Positions 25,909-36,115 of a stretch of 48,565 nucleotides of DNA are shown here, piece by piece. This DNA is from an uncultured Acidobacteriota bacterium. GTDB taxonomy: Bacteria; Acidobacteriota; Terriglobia; Bryobacterales; Bryobacteraceae. Location: contig CAADGY010000261.1 in assembly GCA_900696665.1 (NCBI GenBank), positions 1 through 48,565 on the forward strand, given 5' to 3'. Each line of letters starts with the position of its first letter. The stretch's first letter is position 1. The position numbers were made by a program, and so were the translations under genes. The notes below the pieces were generated by a model. The model was not told the DNA's origin and ran no database searches. It worked only from the letters and a program-made list of their open reading frames with translations.

Positions 25909-27183
25909 ATGCTCTTGGAAGCCACTCCGCCGCTGGAACGGGAGTTGAACCCTTGGCAGTCCGCCGATGCGCGATTCAAGGAGGCCGCCGCCCGGCTCGG
26001 CCTCGACGATGGAATGCGCAAAATTCTCAGTACCCCTGCCAGGGAGATCACCGTCCACATTCCTGTTCAGTTGGATGACGGCCGGCTGGAAGTGTTCACT
26101 GGATATAGAGTACAACACTCCGTCGCACGAGGCCCGGGCAAAGGGGGCATCCGTTTCGCCCCGGACGTTACGCTGGACGAAGTCCGGGCATTAGCTTCCT
26201 GGATGACGTGGAAATGTGCGGTGGTGAACATCCCTTTTGGTGGAGCGAAGGGTGGTGTTATCTGCAATCCCTCCGTACTGTCGCAGTTCGAACTGGAGCG
26301 AATTACCCGCCGTTACACGGCCGAAATCCTGGACTTCATCGGGCCTGAACGCGATGTGCCGGCGCCCGACATGAACACCAACGAGCAGACCATGGCGTGG
26401 ATCATGGACACTTACTCCATGCATCATCGGACCACGGTGAACGCAGTGGTTACCGGCAAGCCGCTGGACCTGGGCGGATCAAGGGGCCGTCCTGAAGCCA
26501 CAGGACGCGGATGCCTGATTGTTACACTGCAGGCTCTGCGCCGTTTGGGCCTGGAACCTTCAGCTACACGTGTCGTAATCCAGGGATTCGGCAATGTGGG
26601 GGGCATGGCGGCCAAACTGATGCAGCGCACGGGATTCAAAATCATCTGCATCATCGAAGTGGACGGCGCTGTGTACAACCCGAAGGGTCTTGACGTATTA
26701 GCCCTGGCGGAACATCGCAAGGAGACCGGCTCCATCACTGGTTTCCCGGAGGGCGAAGATATCGATAGAGACGAGGCGCTGTTTTTGGATTGCGACGTTC
26801 TGCTCCCCGCCGCAAAAGAGAACGTCATCACCTCACAGAACGCCGGGCGTATCCGTGCAAAGATCCTCTGCGAAGGGGCGAACGGTCCCACAACCGCCGT
26901 CGCTGATTCGATTCTTGCCGAAAAGCGAGTATTCGTTATTCCCGATATCCTGGCCAATGCCGGCGGTGTGACGGTTTCCTACTTCGAATGGGTCCAGGAT
27001 CGTCAGGGCTTTTTCTGGAATGAGCAACTCGTAAACGGCCGGCTGGAAGAGATCATGGTGAATAGTTTTCGAGACGTCGTGGGCTATGCCGAAAAACACC
27101 AGGTCCATAATCGCACCGCCGCCTACATGCTCGCGCTGGACAGGGTCGCTTTCGCGATCAAGCTGCGCGGCATCTACGCGTGA
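25909..27183 (+). CDS. gdhA: Glutamate dehydrogenase (Glu/Leu/Phe/Val dehydrogenase family)
   Basis: 424 aa. The order of motifs is that of hexameric [41 protein letters not shown] with the catalytic Lys, [15 protein letters not shown] with the catalytic Asp, the Rossmann [13 protein letters not shown], and EGANGPTT followed by [19 protein letters not shown]. It reversibly converts glutamate to 2-oxoglutarate and ammonia, linking nitrogen and carbon metabolism; cofactor preference cannot be read. GGAGGA precedes the ATG. Its stop overlaps the mutS start (TGATG). Confidence 0.95.
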   Translation: MLLEATPPLERELNPWQSADARFKEAAARLGLDDGMRKILSTPAREITVHIPVQLDDGRLEVFTGYRVQHSVARGPGKGGIRFAPDVTLDEVRALASWMTWKCAVVNIPFGGAKGGVICNPSVLSQFELERITRRYTAEILDFIGPERDVPAPDMNTNEQTMAWIMDTYSMHHRTTVNAVVTGKPLDLGGSRGRPEATGRGCLIVTLQALRRLGLEPSATRVVIQGFGNVGGMAAKLMQRTGFKIICIIEVDGAVYNPKGLDVLALAEHRKETGSITGFPEGEDIDRDEALFLDCDVLLPAAKENVITSQNAGRIRAKILCEGANGPTTAVADSILAEKRVFVIPDILANAGGVTVSYFEWVQDRQGFFWNEQLVNGRLEEIMVNSFRDVVGYAEKHQVHNRTAAYMLALDRVAFAIKLRGIYA

Positions 27184-29774
27184 TGCAGCAGGCCGCGACG
27201 CCGCTGATGCGGCAGTATCACGCCATCAAGCAACAGGTTCCAAACGCGCTGCTGTTGTTCCGGCTGGGGGATTTCTACGAGCTCTTCTATGAAGATGCCG
27301 TGACCGCCGCACGGGAATTGGAGATCACCCTAACCTCGCGGAACAAGGAAAGGGGCGAAGCGATTCCCATGTGCGGGGTGCCGCATCACTCCGCTGAATC
27401 CTATCTCGCCCGCCTGATTCAAAAAGGGTACCGGGTCGCTATCTGCGAGCAGATGGAAGACCCGAAGCTCACAAAAAAAATCGTCAAGCGCGAGATCACT
27501 CGGATCGTAACGCCGGGAACCGCAACGGACGCCGCAGTGTTGCGCTCCAGCGAAAACAACTACCTCGCTGCGGTTAAGGTTGATGGCGGACGAGCAGGGT
27601 TGGCATACGTCGACGTATCTACGGGTGAGTTCCGGACGACGGAACTGGACGTGACCGACGTCGTTCCGGCACTCGAAAACCTAAATGTCCGCGAAGCCCT
27701 GGCCTCACAACCGGTGCCGCTTGCCTGCGGTATGCTCCGGACGGAGATGGAGGGCTGGGTATTCGAGAGCGACTATGGAGAGCGACTCCTCCGCGATCAC
27801 TTCCGGCTGCATTCTCTCGACGGTTGCGGATTATCCAGCCGGCACCTTGCCGTAGGTGCGGCAGGGGCCGTCCTGCATTACCTGCGCGACACCCAGAAAT
27901 CGACTCTTGCCCACCTGGAGCGGCCCGCGTTTTTCGACCGCTCGGATGCCATGGTTCTCGATTCGGTCACGGTGCGGAACCTCGAACTCGTAGAGCCCCT
28001 CTTCAGCGCGGACCAAAAAGATTCAACCTTGCTCAGTGTTCTCGATGAAACCTCGACCGGCATGGGAGCGCGATTGCTCCGGCGCAGACTGCTCCGGCCA
28101 TCCGTCAGCCGCGAGGAAATCGAAGCGCGTCTGGATGCCGTGGAGGAACTGGCGGGTGCGACGATTACACGATCTGAATTGAGAAAAATTCTGCCGGGCA
28201 TTCTCGACCTCGAACGGCTGCTGGCGAAAGTGACTCTGGGGACCGCCGGACCGCGCGAGATGCTGACACTGGGGCGATCGCTCGACCGGATTCCGTCTCT
28301 GAAGGCGCTAGCGAAGGAGTGCCGCTCGGAGCGTCTCCGCCTATTGCACGACGGACTGGATGAAGTCGCAGACGTGCGCGACCGGATTTTGCAGGGCCTC
28401 TCCGACGAGCCGCCGGTGAGCTTGAGTGATGGCGGAACGATCCGCGATGGATTCAACGCCGAACTGGATGAACTGCGCGGCATCCGGCGCAACAGCCGCC
28501 AGTATATCGTCCAAATCGAAACACGCGAGCGGACCCGGACAGGCATTCAATCGCTGAAGGTCCGGTTCAACAACGTTTTTGGGTATTACATCGAGATCTC
28601 AAAATCGAACCTGCATCTGGCTCCCTCCGATTACGACCGAAAGCAGACGCTGGTGAATGCCGAGCGATTCACCACTCCCGAACTGAAGGAACTCGAAAGC
28701 AAGATCCTTGAAGCGGAGGAGCGCATGCTCACGATTGAGAAGAGCATCTTCGTGGAGATCCGCGATTTCGCGTCGGGACATGCGGCGCGTATACGGCAGA
28801 CTGCCGCAGCCATTGCCGAACTCGACGTGACGGCTTCGCTGGCCCACGTGGCGGTGGCGAACCGCTACGTAAGGCCGGGCTTCTCCTCCGGGGGCGACAT
28901 GCAAATCGCGGCCGGACGCCATCCGGTAATCGAAAAACTGACCGAACGCGAGGCAGCCCGGTTTATCCCGAACGACATTTATCTCGATCCCGGCGGCGAA
29001 TTCATCGCGCTCATCACGGGTCCCAACATGGGCGGTAAGTCCACCTATTTGCGGCAGGCTGCACTCATCGCCGTGATGGCGCAAATGGGCTGCTTCGTTC
29101 CTGCCGATACGGCGCTGCTTCCCATTGTGGATCGCATATATACGCGAATCGGCGCTTCGGATAATCTCGCCCGCGGGCGATCCACCTTCATGGTGGAGAT
29201 GACGGAGACGGCAGTCATCCTGAACACGGCGACAAAGAACAGTTTAATTGTTCTGGACGAGATCGGGCGCGGCACGGCGACTTACGACGGTTTAGCGCTG
29301 GCCTGGGCCGTCATCGAGCACATTCATCAGCGCGTGAGAGCTAAAACGCTGTTTGCCACACACTACCATGAGCTCACGGAACTGGCCGGACAGCTTTCCG
29401 GCGTGAGAAACCTGCACGTCTCCGTAAAAGAGGCCGGTGACCAGATCATCTTCCTGCGCAAGGTGGAGCCGGGTAGCGCCGACCGCAGCTATGGTATCGA
29501 GGTGGCGCGCCTTGCGGCTTTGCCGATTAGTGTCATCGAGCGGGCGCGGGAGGTCCTAGCCCTGCACGAGAAGAGCGAACAAGAAGTGACGGAAGAACTG
29601 ACACCCCGGCGCCGCCGCTCCGAGCCCGTGCAGATTCAACTATTCGAGCCCGTCAACTACCAGATCGCGGCTCGCATCCGAAACCTGAACCTCGATGAAC
29701 TACGCCCTATTGAGGCACTGCAACTCCTGAGTGAGCTACAAAAAGAACTGAGCAAACAACACGGAGAGACATGA
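27183..29774 (+). CDS. mutS: DNA mismatch repair protein MutS
   Basis: 863 aa, normal for MutS. The mismatch-recognition domain carries FRLGDFYELFYEDA (the Phe-x-Glu that contacts the mismatch), followed by connector and lever domains, the clamp, and the ATPase with Walker A TGPNMGGKSTYLRQ (about residue 613), Walker B LIVLDEIGRGTATYDG and the signature AHYHELTEL-like THYHELTEL. It detects mismatches and recruits MutL. The start is ATG 27183 (TGATG overlap with gdhA); GTG 27180 is one codon earlier. The stop overlaps anmK by ATGA. MutL is not in the window. Confidence 0.97.
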   Translation: MQQAATPLMRQYHAIKQQVPNALLLFRLGDFYELFYEDAVTAARELEITLTSRNKERGEAIPMCGVPHHSAESYLARLIQKGYRVAICEQMEDPKLTKKIVKREITRIVTPGTATDAAVLRSSENNYLAAVKVDGGRAGLAYVDVSTGEFRTTELDVTDVVPALENLNVREALASQPVPLACGMLRTEMEGWVFESDYGERLLRDHFRLHSLDGCGLSSRHLAVGAAGAVLHYLRDTQKSTLAHLERPAFFDRSDAMVLDSVTVRNLELVEPLFSADQKDSTLLSVLDETSTGMGARLLRRRLLRPSVSREEIEARLDAVEELAGATITRSELRKILPGILDLERLLAKVTLGTAGPREMLTLGRSLDRIPSLKALAKECRSERLRLLHDGLDEVADVRDRILQGLSDEPPVSLSDGGTIRDGFNAELDELRGIRRNSRQYIVQIETRERTRTGIQSLKVRFNNVFGYYIEISKSNLHLAPSDYDRKQTLVNAERFTTPELKELESKILEAEERMLTIEKSIFVEIRDFASGHAARIRQTAAAIAELDVTASLAHVAVANRYVRPGFSSGGDMQIAAGRHPVIEKLTEREAARFIPNDIYLDPGGEFIALITGPNMGGKSTYLRQAALIAVMAQMGCFVPADTALLPIVDRIYTRIGASDNLARGRSTFMVEMTETAVILNTATKNSLIVLDEIGRGTATYDGLALAWAVIEHIHQRVRAKTLFATHYHELTELAGQLSGVRNLHVSVKEAGDQIIFLRKVEPGSADRSYGIEVARLAALPISVIERAREVLALHEKSEQEVTEELTPRRRRSEPVQIQLFEPVNYQIAARIRNLNLDELRPIEALQLLSELQKELSKQHGET

Positions 29775-30865
29775 GAGTCGCGGGCATCATGAGCGGCACG
29801 TCGCTCGATGGAATTGACGTAGCTATCATCGAAATTCGAGGCCGCCGTTGGCAACTGCTGGAGCACTGCACCGTACCCTACCCTCGAAAGGTCCGCTCGG
29901 CGCTGCTCTCAATATCCAACGCCGTCACTCACACGGCGACGATTGCCCGCCTGCATTTTCTATTGGGCGAATTATACGCGCGTGCCCTCGGTGACCGGGA
30001 AGTGGAACTGGTAGGCTGCCACGGACAGACGGTGTTCCATGAAGGAACCGCTGTTTCTTTTCTCGGCGTAAAGGTCTCCAGCACTCTGCAAATCGGGGAA
30101 GCGGCGCTCATCGCCGAACGCACGGGCGTTCCCGTCATTTCGGATTTCCGGCCTCGCGATATTGCGGCGGGAGGCAAAGGGGCGCCACTCGTCCCTTATG
30201 TCGACTATTTTCTTTTTCGCCACCCCCGGCGCGGCCGTGTCGCGCTGAACATCGGCGGCATCGCGAATATCACCGCCATTTCTCCCGGCGCCGGACCGGG
30301 CGAAGTCATCGCATTCGATACGGGCCCCGGCAACATGGCAATCGACGCGCTGGTCGCGGAGCACACCGGCGGCAAACAGCGTTTCGACCGGGGTGGAAGC
30401 ATTGCGGCCCGAGGAGCCGTCGACAGGAAATTGCTGGACCGCCTGCTTCGCGCTCCGTTCTACAAGGCCAAGCCTCCCAAGACCGCGGGCCGGGAGCAAT
30501 ACGGACGCGAGTTTGTGACTGAGCTGTTGGCCACCGGCCGCGGACTGCCAGACCTGATTGCAACGGCCACAGCCTTCACCGCTGCCGCGGTTTGTGAAGG
30601 CATCAGAAGATTTGTTCCATTTCGCGTAGACGACCTGATCGTCTCTGGCGGCGGCGCTCACAATCCTGTTTTGATGGGCTATCTCGCGGCGTTTTTGCCG
30701 GAGGCGGAAGTGCAGACGTCGACTGATTTCGGAATCGACATCGACGCGAAAGAAGCGATCGCATTCGCGATTCTTGCCTACGAGACCTGGCACCGCCGTC
30801 CGTCGAATCTGCCATCCGCAACGGGAGCCAGACATCCTGCGATTCTCGGCAAAATCACGATGTGA
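29771..30865 (+). CDS. anmK: Anhydro-N-acetylmuramic acid kinase
   Basis: 364 aa. The N-terminus AGIMSGTSLDGIDVAI is the ATP-phosphate motif; CHGQTVFHEG, SDFRPRDIAAGGKGAPLVP (catalytic Asp) and LNIGGIANIT, then AFDTGPGNMAIDALV are the family signatures. It phosphorylates 1,6-anhydro-MurNAc during cell-wall recycling to give MurNAc-6-phosphate. It is coupled to mutS by a 4-bp overlap, so the two are co-translated although their functions are unrelated. No murQ or other recycling genes are in the window. Confidence 0.95.
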   Translation: MRVAGIMSGTSLDGIDVAIIEIRGRRWQLLEHCTVPYPRKVRSALLSISNAVTHTATIARLHFLLGELYARALGDREVELVGCHGQTVFHEGTAVSFLGVKVSSTLQIGEAALIAERTGVPVISDFRPRDIAAGGKGAPLVPYVDYFLFRHPRRGRVALNIGGIANITAISPGAGPGEVIAFDTGPGNMAIDALVAEHTGGKQRFDRGGSIAARGAVDRKLLDRLLRAPFYKAKPPKTAGREQYGREFVTELLATGRGLPDLIATATAFTAAAVCEGIRRFVPFRVDDLIVSGGGAHNPVLMGYLAAFLPEAEVQTSTDFGIDIDAKEAIAFAILAYETWHRRPSNLPSATGARHPAILGKITM

Positions 30866-30910
30866 AGCGGTAAGATTAAGTCCCGGGAGCAGCGAGGTGA
30901 CCGGAGGAAT

Positions 30911-31369
30911 ATGGATCTGGATCTTATTGTGACGGCGTTTCCGCAGGGAGGTGAAATTCCGCGGTTGCATACTTGTGATGGCGCGGACCTGTCGCCTCCG
31001 CTGGAATGGTCCGGCGAACCGCTCGGCACCAAGGGGTTTGCCCTTATCGTCGACGATCCCGATGCTCCCCGCGGCACCTGGAATCACTGGCTGCTGTACG
31101 ACCTCCCGGCAAGTGTCCATTCGCTCGCTCAGGGCTTCAAACCGGGTCAGCTTGGCCGCGACGGAATCAACGACTTTGGAAAGCGGGGCTACGGCGGTCC
31201 CTGTCCACCGAAAGGGCACGAGCCGCACCGCTACTTCTTCCGGTTGTACGCGGTGGATACGGAATCGCTGGGGATCCCCGACGGCGTCCGCCGCGCAGAC
31301 CTCGACAGGGCCTTGCAACGGCACACTCTGGCGCAGGCGGAGTATATGGGGCGTTACCAGCGGCATTAG
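30911..31369 (+). CDS. YbhB/YbcL family (PEBP-like) protein
   Basis: 152 aa with GGAGG before the ATG. The PEBP core is clear: ADLSPPLEWSGEP, ALIVDDPDAPRGTWNHWLLYDLP (binding-pocket Asp-Pro-Asp and His), and FGKRGYGGPCPPKGHEPHRYFFRLYAV. There is no signal peptide, so it is cytoplasmic. Bacterial YbhB proteins bind small phosphorylated ligands; the role is unknown. It lies 45 bp after anmK and may be its last partner. Confidence 0.92.
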   Translation: MDLDLIVTAFPQGGEIPRLHTCDGADLSPPLEWSGEPLGTKGFALIVDDPDAPRGTWNHWLLYDLPASVHSLAQGFKPGQLGRDGINDFGKRGYGGPCPPKGHEPHRYFFRLYAVDTESLGIPDGVRRADLDRALQRHTLAQAEYMGRYQRH

Positions 31370-31553
31370 AAGGCAGTTGAGCCGGGGAGCGACAGAGCGC
31401 AGAGTTTGTTGTGCAGCGGTTGCCACCCTCCGGAGCTGGATTGCTCCTTTACAGGTTCATCGATCAGTTGTCCTACGATGGTCTTCCGATTGAAGTGCGT
31501 ATTGCGCAGCCCATTTGCACCCTCCCCGGCGACTGCGATAGGCTCGTGTCGGA
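31370..31553. other. Intergenic, no gene recognised
   Basis: 184 bp between the PEBP and PspC genes. Short frames exist, but none has a family signature and no strong promoter or hairpin is visible. Confidence 0.4.
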
Positions 31554-31877
31554 ATGTACTGCACGCGGTGTGGATCGAAGCTCGAAGAGGGCCAACGTTA
31601 CTGCACGCGTTGCGGGATGCCGGTTCAACCTCTCGACACCCCGGCTGGTTCAACCTCCTGGACTCCACCGGAGCGACATCTCGTCCGGCTTCTCGATGAA
31701 AAGAAAATCGGTGGAGTGTGCGCTGGTGTGGGGCATTACCTCGGCGTGGACGTGACGCTCGTGCGAATCGTGTGGCTGATCGTGGCTATCTTTACCGGCG
31801 TGGGGTTCATTGTGTACCTGGTGTTCTGGGCTGCCATGCCGGGCCAGGGGGGAACCAGCGCCACACAGAAAGCGTAG
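31554..31877 (+). CDS. Zinc-ribbon PspC domain membrane protein
   Basis: 107 aa. The N-terminus is a zinc ribbon, CTRC and CTRC (residues 3-21). A PspC domain follows: KKIGGVCAGVGHYLGVDVTLVRIVWLI, then one or two membrane segments, VAIFTGVGFIVYLVFWAAMP. PspC is a phage-shock and envelope-stress membrane component; these short ribbon-PspC proteins are common in bacteria outside Proteobacteria, and no pspA is nearby. The stop is followed by a short gap to the secreted protein. Confidence 0.9.
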   Translation: MYCTRCGSKLEEGQRYCTRCGMPVQPLDTPAGSTSWTPPERHLVRLLDEKKIGGVCAGVGHYLGVDVTLVRIVWLIVAIFTGVGFIVYLVFWAAMPGQGGTSATQKA

Positions 31878-31911
31878 CTGGGATAATCAGTAAGATAGAC
31901 AAGGAAGCATC

Positions 31912-32553
31912 ATGTTCAAGCTGTTATTGAGTTCATTCTTATTCTTCACGCTGGCCGCCGCGGCGCAGGACCGCCCGGGTCTGTTTTTCCGGGAGGACTG
32001 GAAAGAGACACCACCTGCAAAGCCCGTCACGCTGGACCACCTGGCGAATCCGAATCTGACCTTCACGCTTTATGGTCCCGGCAAAGAAGGCATCAAGAAG
32101 AGTAATCACGACAAACCGGCCGACGACCCGTTTTACATCTGGACGGGCGAATGCGTAGGCAATTGTGCGATTGCTCTAAAGCACAAGACGTCCTACGTCG
32201 ATCTTCGCGGACAATCGAAACTGAAATGGCGCAGCAAACAGGCCGGTTTCCGCGGCGCTCGCATCATCTTAAAACTCGCGAACGGCACCTGGCTGGTGAG
32301 CGATGCCTATGACGGTCCTTCACTCGACTGGCGCGAGCGCGAATTCAATATCCAGGACATCCGCTGGCGCAGATTGGATATCAGCAAGATCATTGAAGGC
32401 GCCTGGGTGGATAATCCCGACCTGAGCCGCGTGGACGAGATTGGCTGGACCGATCTGATGACGGGCGGCGGCAGTATCGCCTGCACTCGTGTGGACTGGA
32501 TCGAGATTTACGGCAAGCCGGTGCCGCGCGGGCAGTCGTCTTCCGGGAATTAG
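31912..32553 (+). CDS. Secreted protein of unknown function
   Basis: 213 aa. The signal peptide is MFKLLLSSFLFFTLAAAAQ. The mature part has DRPGLFFREDWKETPPAKPVTL, GECVGNCAIALKHKTSYVDL with two Cys, WRSKQAGFRGARIILKLANG and IGWTDLMTGGGSIACTRVDWIEIYG. It resembles acidobacterial proteins built on a jelly-roll or laminin-like fold near DUF1080 genes, but I cannot name the family. It may bind a sugar. It ends 3 bp before the stop of the convergent alcohol dehydrogenase. Confidence 0.65.
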   Translation: MFKLLLSSFLFFTLAAAAQDRPGLFFREDWKETPPAKPVTLDHLANPNLTFTLYGPGKEGIKKSNHDKPADDPFYIWTGECVGNCAIALKHKTSYVDLRGQSKLKWRSKQAGFRGARIILKLANGTWLVSDAYDGPSLDWREREFNIQDIRWRRLDISKIIEGAWVDNPDLSRVDEIGWTDLMTGGGSIACTRVDWIEIYGKPVPRGQSSSGN

Positions 32554-32555
32554 AG

Positions 32556-33710
32556 CTAAAGCGCCCGCTCGAGGGTGTCTGTCAATTCCTCACGCGTCAG
32601 GACCAGCGGATTCGCCTTCATGCTACTAGCACCCGAGGCTTTCTCCACCAGGACGGGGACCGCGGCAGCGTCGACTCCGTAGGCCGCAAGTCCGGGAATG
32701 CCCAAACGGCGGCAAAGCTCGTGAACCCAAGCTGCACCATCTTCGGCCGAGGCGCCCTCATCTCCAGTCAGGATGCGTGCCACCATTTGGTAGCGGTCCA
32801 GCACTTCATGATCTCCTGCACGAGCGGTTAACGCCCGGATGTTTGCCTTTATGCCGTGCGGCAGCAAAGCGGCGCAAACTGCTCCGTGAGGAGCGTTGAA
32901 CATTCCGCCGATGGGCGCGGCGAAACCGTGTACGACGCCGAGCCCCGCGTTGGCCAGCGACAACCCACCCATGAGGCTGGCAAAGGCCATGTCTTCTCTC
33001 GCTTCGATCGAGGCGCCATCGTCATATGCCTGGACAAGAGAGCGGCTCACACGGCGCATGCCTTCCAGACAGAACAGATCCGTCATGGCGTTTCGCCGTG
33101 CCGACACGTAGGGTTCAATCACCTGTGTCAATGCATCCAGTCCGGTGAAGGCCGTGATATCCGGAGGCAGATCCAAGGTCAATTCAGGATCCACCACGGC
33201 GAGTTCCGGGAGCATGAAGGGACTTCGCAGGCTGGCTTTCACCTTGTCCGCCGGTGAGGCCAGCACGGCGTTCCTGGTTACTTCGGACCCGGTGCCCGCT
33301 GTCGCCGGTGCGGCGATGAAGGGTGCGGACGGTTTTTCCAAAGCCCGGCCTTTCCCAACTACTTCCAGATAATCGAGCGGATCACCGTTGTTCGCTAAAA
33401 GCGCGGCAATGCCTTTGCCCGCATCGATCGCGCTGCCTCCACCAAGACTGATGATGACATCGCAAGCGCGCTTCCGCGCCAGTTCCACACCATTCCGAAC
33501 CGAATCAATCGTGGGCTCACCATCGACCGGAAACACCGCCGGATCCAGGCCCGCTGCCGTCAAAGAAGTCATGAGCCAGCCAGCGCGTTCCGGATGCCTC
33601 CCGGTAACAACCAGGGCTCTGGCGCCCATGCGGCGCGCTGACGGCACAATCTCGCGGACAGCCCCGCGCCCGAACACGATACGGGAGGCCGTCGCGAATT
33701 CGAAGGACAT
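32556..33710 (-). CDS. Iron-containing alcohol dehydrogenase family protein
   Basis: 384 aa. NAD-binding GGGSAIDAGKGIA, the metal region FTGLDALTQVIEPYVS, and VVHGFAAPIGGMFNAPHGAVCA are clear. In canonical group III enzymes the ligands are Asp, His, His, His; here the second (DALTH) is Gln (DALTQ), while the last two His remain. Gln at this position recurs in a subfamily, so it is not an obvious lesion, but the metal may be different. It is the last gene of the run that starts with leuA and lies 5 bp after the small monooxygenase, so it may be in that operon. The substrate is unknown. Confidence 0.9.
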   Translation of the reverse strand: MSFEFATASRIVFGRGAVREIVPSARRMGARALVVTGRHPERAGWLMTSLTAAGLDPAVFPVDGEPTIDSVRNGVELARKRACDVIISLGGGSAIDAGKGIAALLANNGDPLDYLEVVGKGRALEKPSAPFIAAPATAGTGSEVTRNAVLASPADKVKASLRSPFMLPELAVVDPELTLDLPPDITAFTGLDALTQVIEPYVSARRNAMTDLFCLEGMRRVSRSLVQAYDDGASIEAREDMAFASLMGGLSLANAGLGVVHGFAAPIGGMFNAPHGAVCAALLPHGIKANIRALTARAGDHEVLDRYQMVARILTGDEGASAEDGAAWVHELCRRLGIPGLAAYGVDAAAVPVLVEKASGASSMKANPLVLTREELTDTLERAL

Positions 33711-33715
33711 CGTGG

Positions 33716-34021
33716 TTACCAGTCCTCATCGGACGGAAAGACGTTCGAGTATTCGATGCTGGTTCGCGGTTCGGCCATCATGGGCGCGACCGTATCGCGC
33801 CACACCTGGTAATGCTGTGTCTCCTTATGCAGCGAGCGCGCTTCGGGAGTCCGGTACACTTCCACCAGCACGAACCGGGTCAGGTTGTCCTTCTCCTGAA
33901 TGACATCAAACCGGGCCACTCCCGGCTCCTGAACACTGTTCCGCGCATTCTCCGCCGTAGCCTCACGGAACGCACGGACGTGCTCCGGTTTCACGTGCGC
34001 GAAAACATGAACAACGATCAT
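33716..34021 (-). CDS. Antibiotic biosynthesis monooxygenase (ABM) family protein
   Basis: 101 aa. A ferredoxin-like fold with the family pattern: [44 protein letters not shown] and [14 protein letters not shown]. Members include quinol monooxygenases and LsrG-type isomerases. It sits 45 bp downstream of leuD with AAAGGGGAG before its ATG and 5 bp before the alcohol dehydrogenase, suggesting the two act on one small molecule. Confidence 0.88.
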   Translation of the reverse strand: MIVVHVFAHVKPEHVRAFREATAENARNSVQEPGVARFDVIQEKDNLTRFVLVEVYRTPEARSLHKETQHYQVWRDTVAPMMAEPRTSIEYSNVFPSDEDW

Positions 34022-34066
34022 GGCTCCCCTTTCCGTACAAACCGCGGAACCCGCCGAAGCCGGCGA

Positions 34067-34678
34067 TTAACCGGCGCGCGTATCGAGCGAATTCACCCGC
34101 TGCGCTTCATACCGTGCAATGGCCGGTTCCTGCTGCAGGATGAATCCGAGTTCGTCCACGCCTTCCAGCAGACAGTGCTTAGCAAACGCATCCACCGGGA
34201 ACTCGACTTCACGGCCGTCGGGCAACACGATCTTTTGCGCCGCCAGGTCCACACGGATGGTGGCTGCAGGATCACGGGAGACGAGTTCGAACAACGCGGC
34301 GTGGATGTCAGGCGGCACCACGATCGGCAGCAGCGAATTCTTCAGGGAATTCTGTTTGAAGATATCAGCAAATGAGGTGCTGATAACAGCGCGGAAACCA
34401 AACTGCGTCAACGCCCACGGCGCATGCTCGCGGGAACTGCCGCACCCGAAGTTGTCGCCCGCCAGCAGAATCTGCCCCTGTTTTCCCTGTGGCTGGTTGA
34501 GAATGAAGTCGGGCTTTGGCGCTCCCGCGGCGTCATAGCGCCAGTCGTAGAACAACTGATCGCCAAGCCCCTCCTTCGAAATTGTTTTTAGAAAACGCGC
34601 GGGGATGATCTGGTCAGTATCGATGTTGTCCACCGGCAATGGAACCAGCCGGCTCTCGAATGGAGTGAATTTCTTCAC
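34067..34678 (-). CDS. leuD: 3-isopropylmalate dehydratase small subunit
   Basis: 203 aa. The swivelling aconitase-type domain has [40 protein letters not shown] with the GSSREH loop, and a normal length. Together with LeuC it isomerises 2- to 3-isopropylmalate. It overlaps the leuC stop by 4 bp (ATGA). Confidence 0.97.
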   Translation of the reverse strand: MKKFTPFESRLVPLPVDNIDTDQIIPARFLKTISKEGLGDQLFYDWRYDAAGAPKPDFILNQPQGKQGQILLAGDNFGCGSSREHAPWALTQFGFRAVISTSFADIFKQNSLKNSLLPIVVPPDIHAALFELVSRDPAATIRVDLAAQKIVLPDGREVEFPVDAFAKHCLLEGVDELGFILQQEPAIARYEAQRVNSLDTRAG

Positions 34679-36081
34679 AGCAGTGTCCTCACATCGGTTA
34701 CTACACCGGTAATGGCGGTCGCCGCGGCGGTAAGGGGGCTGGCGAGAAATGTGCGCCCACCCTTGCCCTGGCGGCCTTCAAAGTTGCGGTTGCTGGTGGA
34801 GACGCTGTATTCGCCCGGTTGAAGCTGGTCGCCGTTCATCGCGATGCACATGGAACAACCCGCCTCCCGCCAGTCAGCACCGGATTCGCGGAACACGCGA
34901 TCCAGCCCTTCACTTTCCGCTTGCCTCTTGATCTCCTGTGAGCCTGGAACTACCATCACTCGCACGTTGGGGTTCACCTTACGGCCCTTTAGAACACCCG
35001 CAGCCGCCCGCAGATCGGAAATTCTTGAATTCGTGCAACTGCCAATGAAGACGACGTTTACAGGATGCCCCAGAAGCGGACGGCCAGGTTGAAGGTCCAT
35101 GTACCGCAGGGCCTTGGCCAGAGAGTCGCGCTCCTGAATATCACTCAGCATGGATGGATCGGGAATCGGACCGGTGATCGGAATCCCCATACCGGGGTTC
35201 GTACCGAAGGTGATCATCGGCTCCAATTCCCCCGCATCGAGAGTCACCCCAAGATCATAAGTGGCGCCCTCGTCCGTCGGCAGTTGCCTCCAGCGCACGA
35301 GTGCGGCCTCCCACTCTTTGCCTTTTGGAGCGAAGGGCCGGCCGCACATGTACTCGTAAGTGGTGTCGTCGGGCGCCACCATACCGGCGCGCGCTCCCCC
35401 CTCAATCGACATGTTGCAGACAGTCATCCGTTCTTCCATCGAAAGTGCGCGGATGGCACTGCCGGTATATTCAAATACACAACCCGTGCCCCCACCGACG
35501 CCGATGCGGGCGATCAACGCCAGAATGACATCTTTTGCCGTTACTCCCGGCCGGAGTGTTCCGTCTACCCGAACCTGATAGGTCTTCGACCGGCGTTGAA
35601 GCAGGCATTGCGTTGCCAGCACGTGCTCCACTTCGCTGGTGCCGATGCCGAATGCGAGCGCGCCGAATGCGCCGTGCGTAGCCGTGTGGCTATCCCCGCA
35701 CACCATTGTCATGCCGGGCTGCGTCAGGCCCTGCTCCGGGCCGATCACGTGAACGATACCCTGCTTTTCACTATGAAACCCGTAGCATGGGATACCGAAC
35801 TCGGCGCAATTGCTTTCCAGTTGCGCTACCTGCGCGGCCGCCACCGAATCGACAATCGGGAAAGTGCGAGGCGTGGTGGGAATGCTGTGGTCTGTGGTCG
35901 CCAGTGTCAGGTCGGGGCGCCGGACCTTCAACCCGCGCGCGCGAAGTCCGGTGAAGGCTTGCGGCGACGTGACTTCATGCACCAGGTGCAGGTCAATATA
36001 AAGCAGTGCCGGCGCACCCGGTTGTTCGGTCACCACATGCGAATCCCAAACTTTCTCGATAACTGTTCGAGGCTTACTCAT
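34675..36081 (-). CDS. leuC: 3-isopropylmalate dehydratase large subunit
   Basis: 468 aa, the standard length. The [4Fe-4S] Cys ligands are in [11 protein letters not shown] and in AGCSMC (CxxC). The motif [32 protein letters not shown] is intact. The second step of leucine synthesis from 2-isopropylmalate. It is the third gene of the leu operon and is followed by leuD with overlap. Confidence 0.97.
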   Translation of the reverse strand: MSKPRTVIEKVWDSHVVTEQPGAPALLYIDLHLVHEVTSPQAFTGLRARGLKVRRPDLTLATTDHSIPTTPRTFPIVDSVAAAQVAQLESNCAEFGIPCYGFHSEKQGIVHVIGPEQGLTQPGMTMVCGDSHTATHGAFGALAFGIGTSEVEHVLATQCLLQRRSKTYQVRVDGTLRPGVTAKDVILALIARIGVGGGTGCVFEYTGSAIRALSMEERMTVCNMSIEGGARAGMVAPDDTTYEYMCGRPFAPKGKEWEAALVRWRQLPTDEGATYDLGVTLDAGELEPMITFGTNPGMGIPITGPIPDPSMLSDIQERDSLAKALRYMDLQPGRPLLGHPVNVVFIGSCTNSRISDLRAAAGVLKGRKVNPNVRVMVVPGSQEIKRQAESEGLDRVFRESGADWREAGCSMCIAMNGDQLQPGEYSVSTSNRNFEGRQGKGGRTFLASPLTAAATAITGVVTDVRTLL

Positions 36082-36115
36082 CAGAAATACTTCTTTCTTT
36101 CCCTTCTCTATCTAC

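Noticed and set aside
29972-31426. 484-codon minus-strand frame over anmK and the PEBP gene
   Set aside because: It is antisense to two well-conserved genes, and its product has no recognisable pattern.
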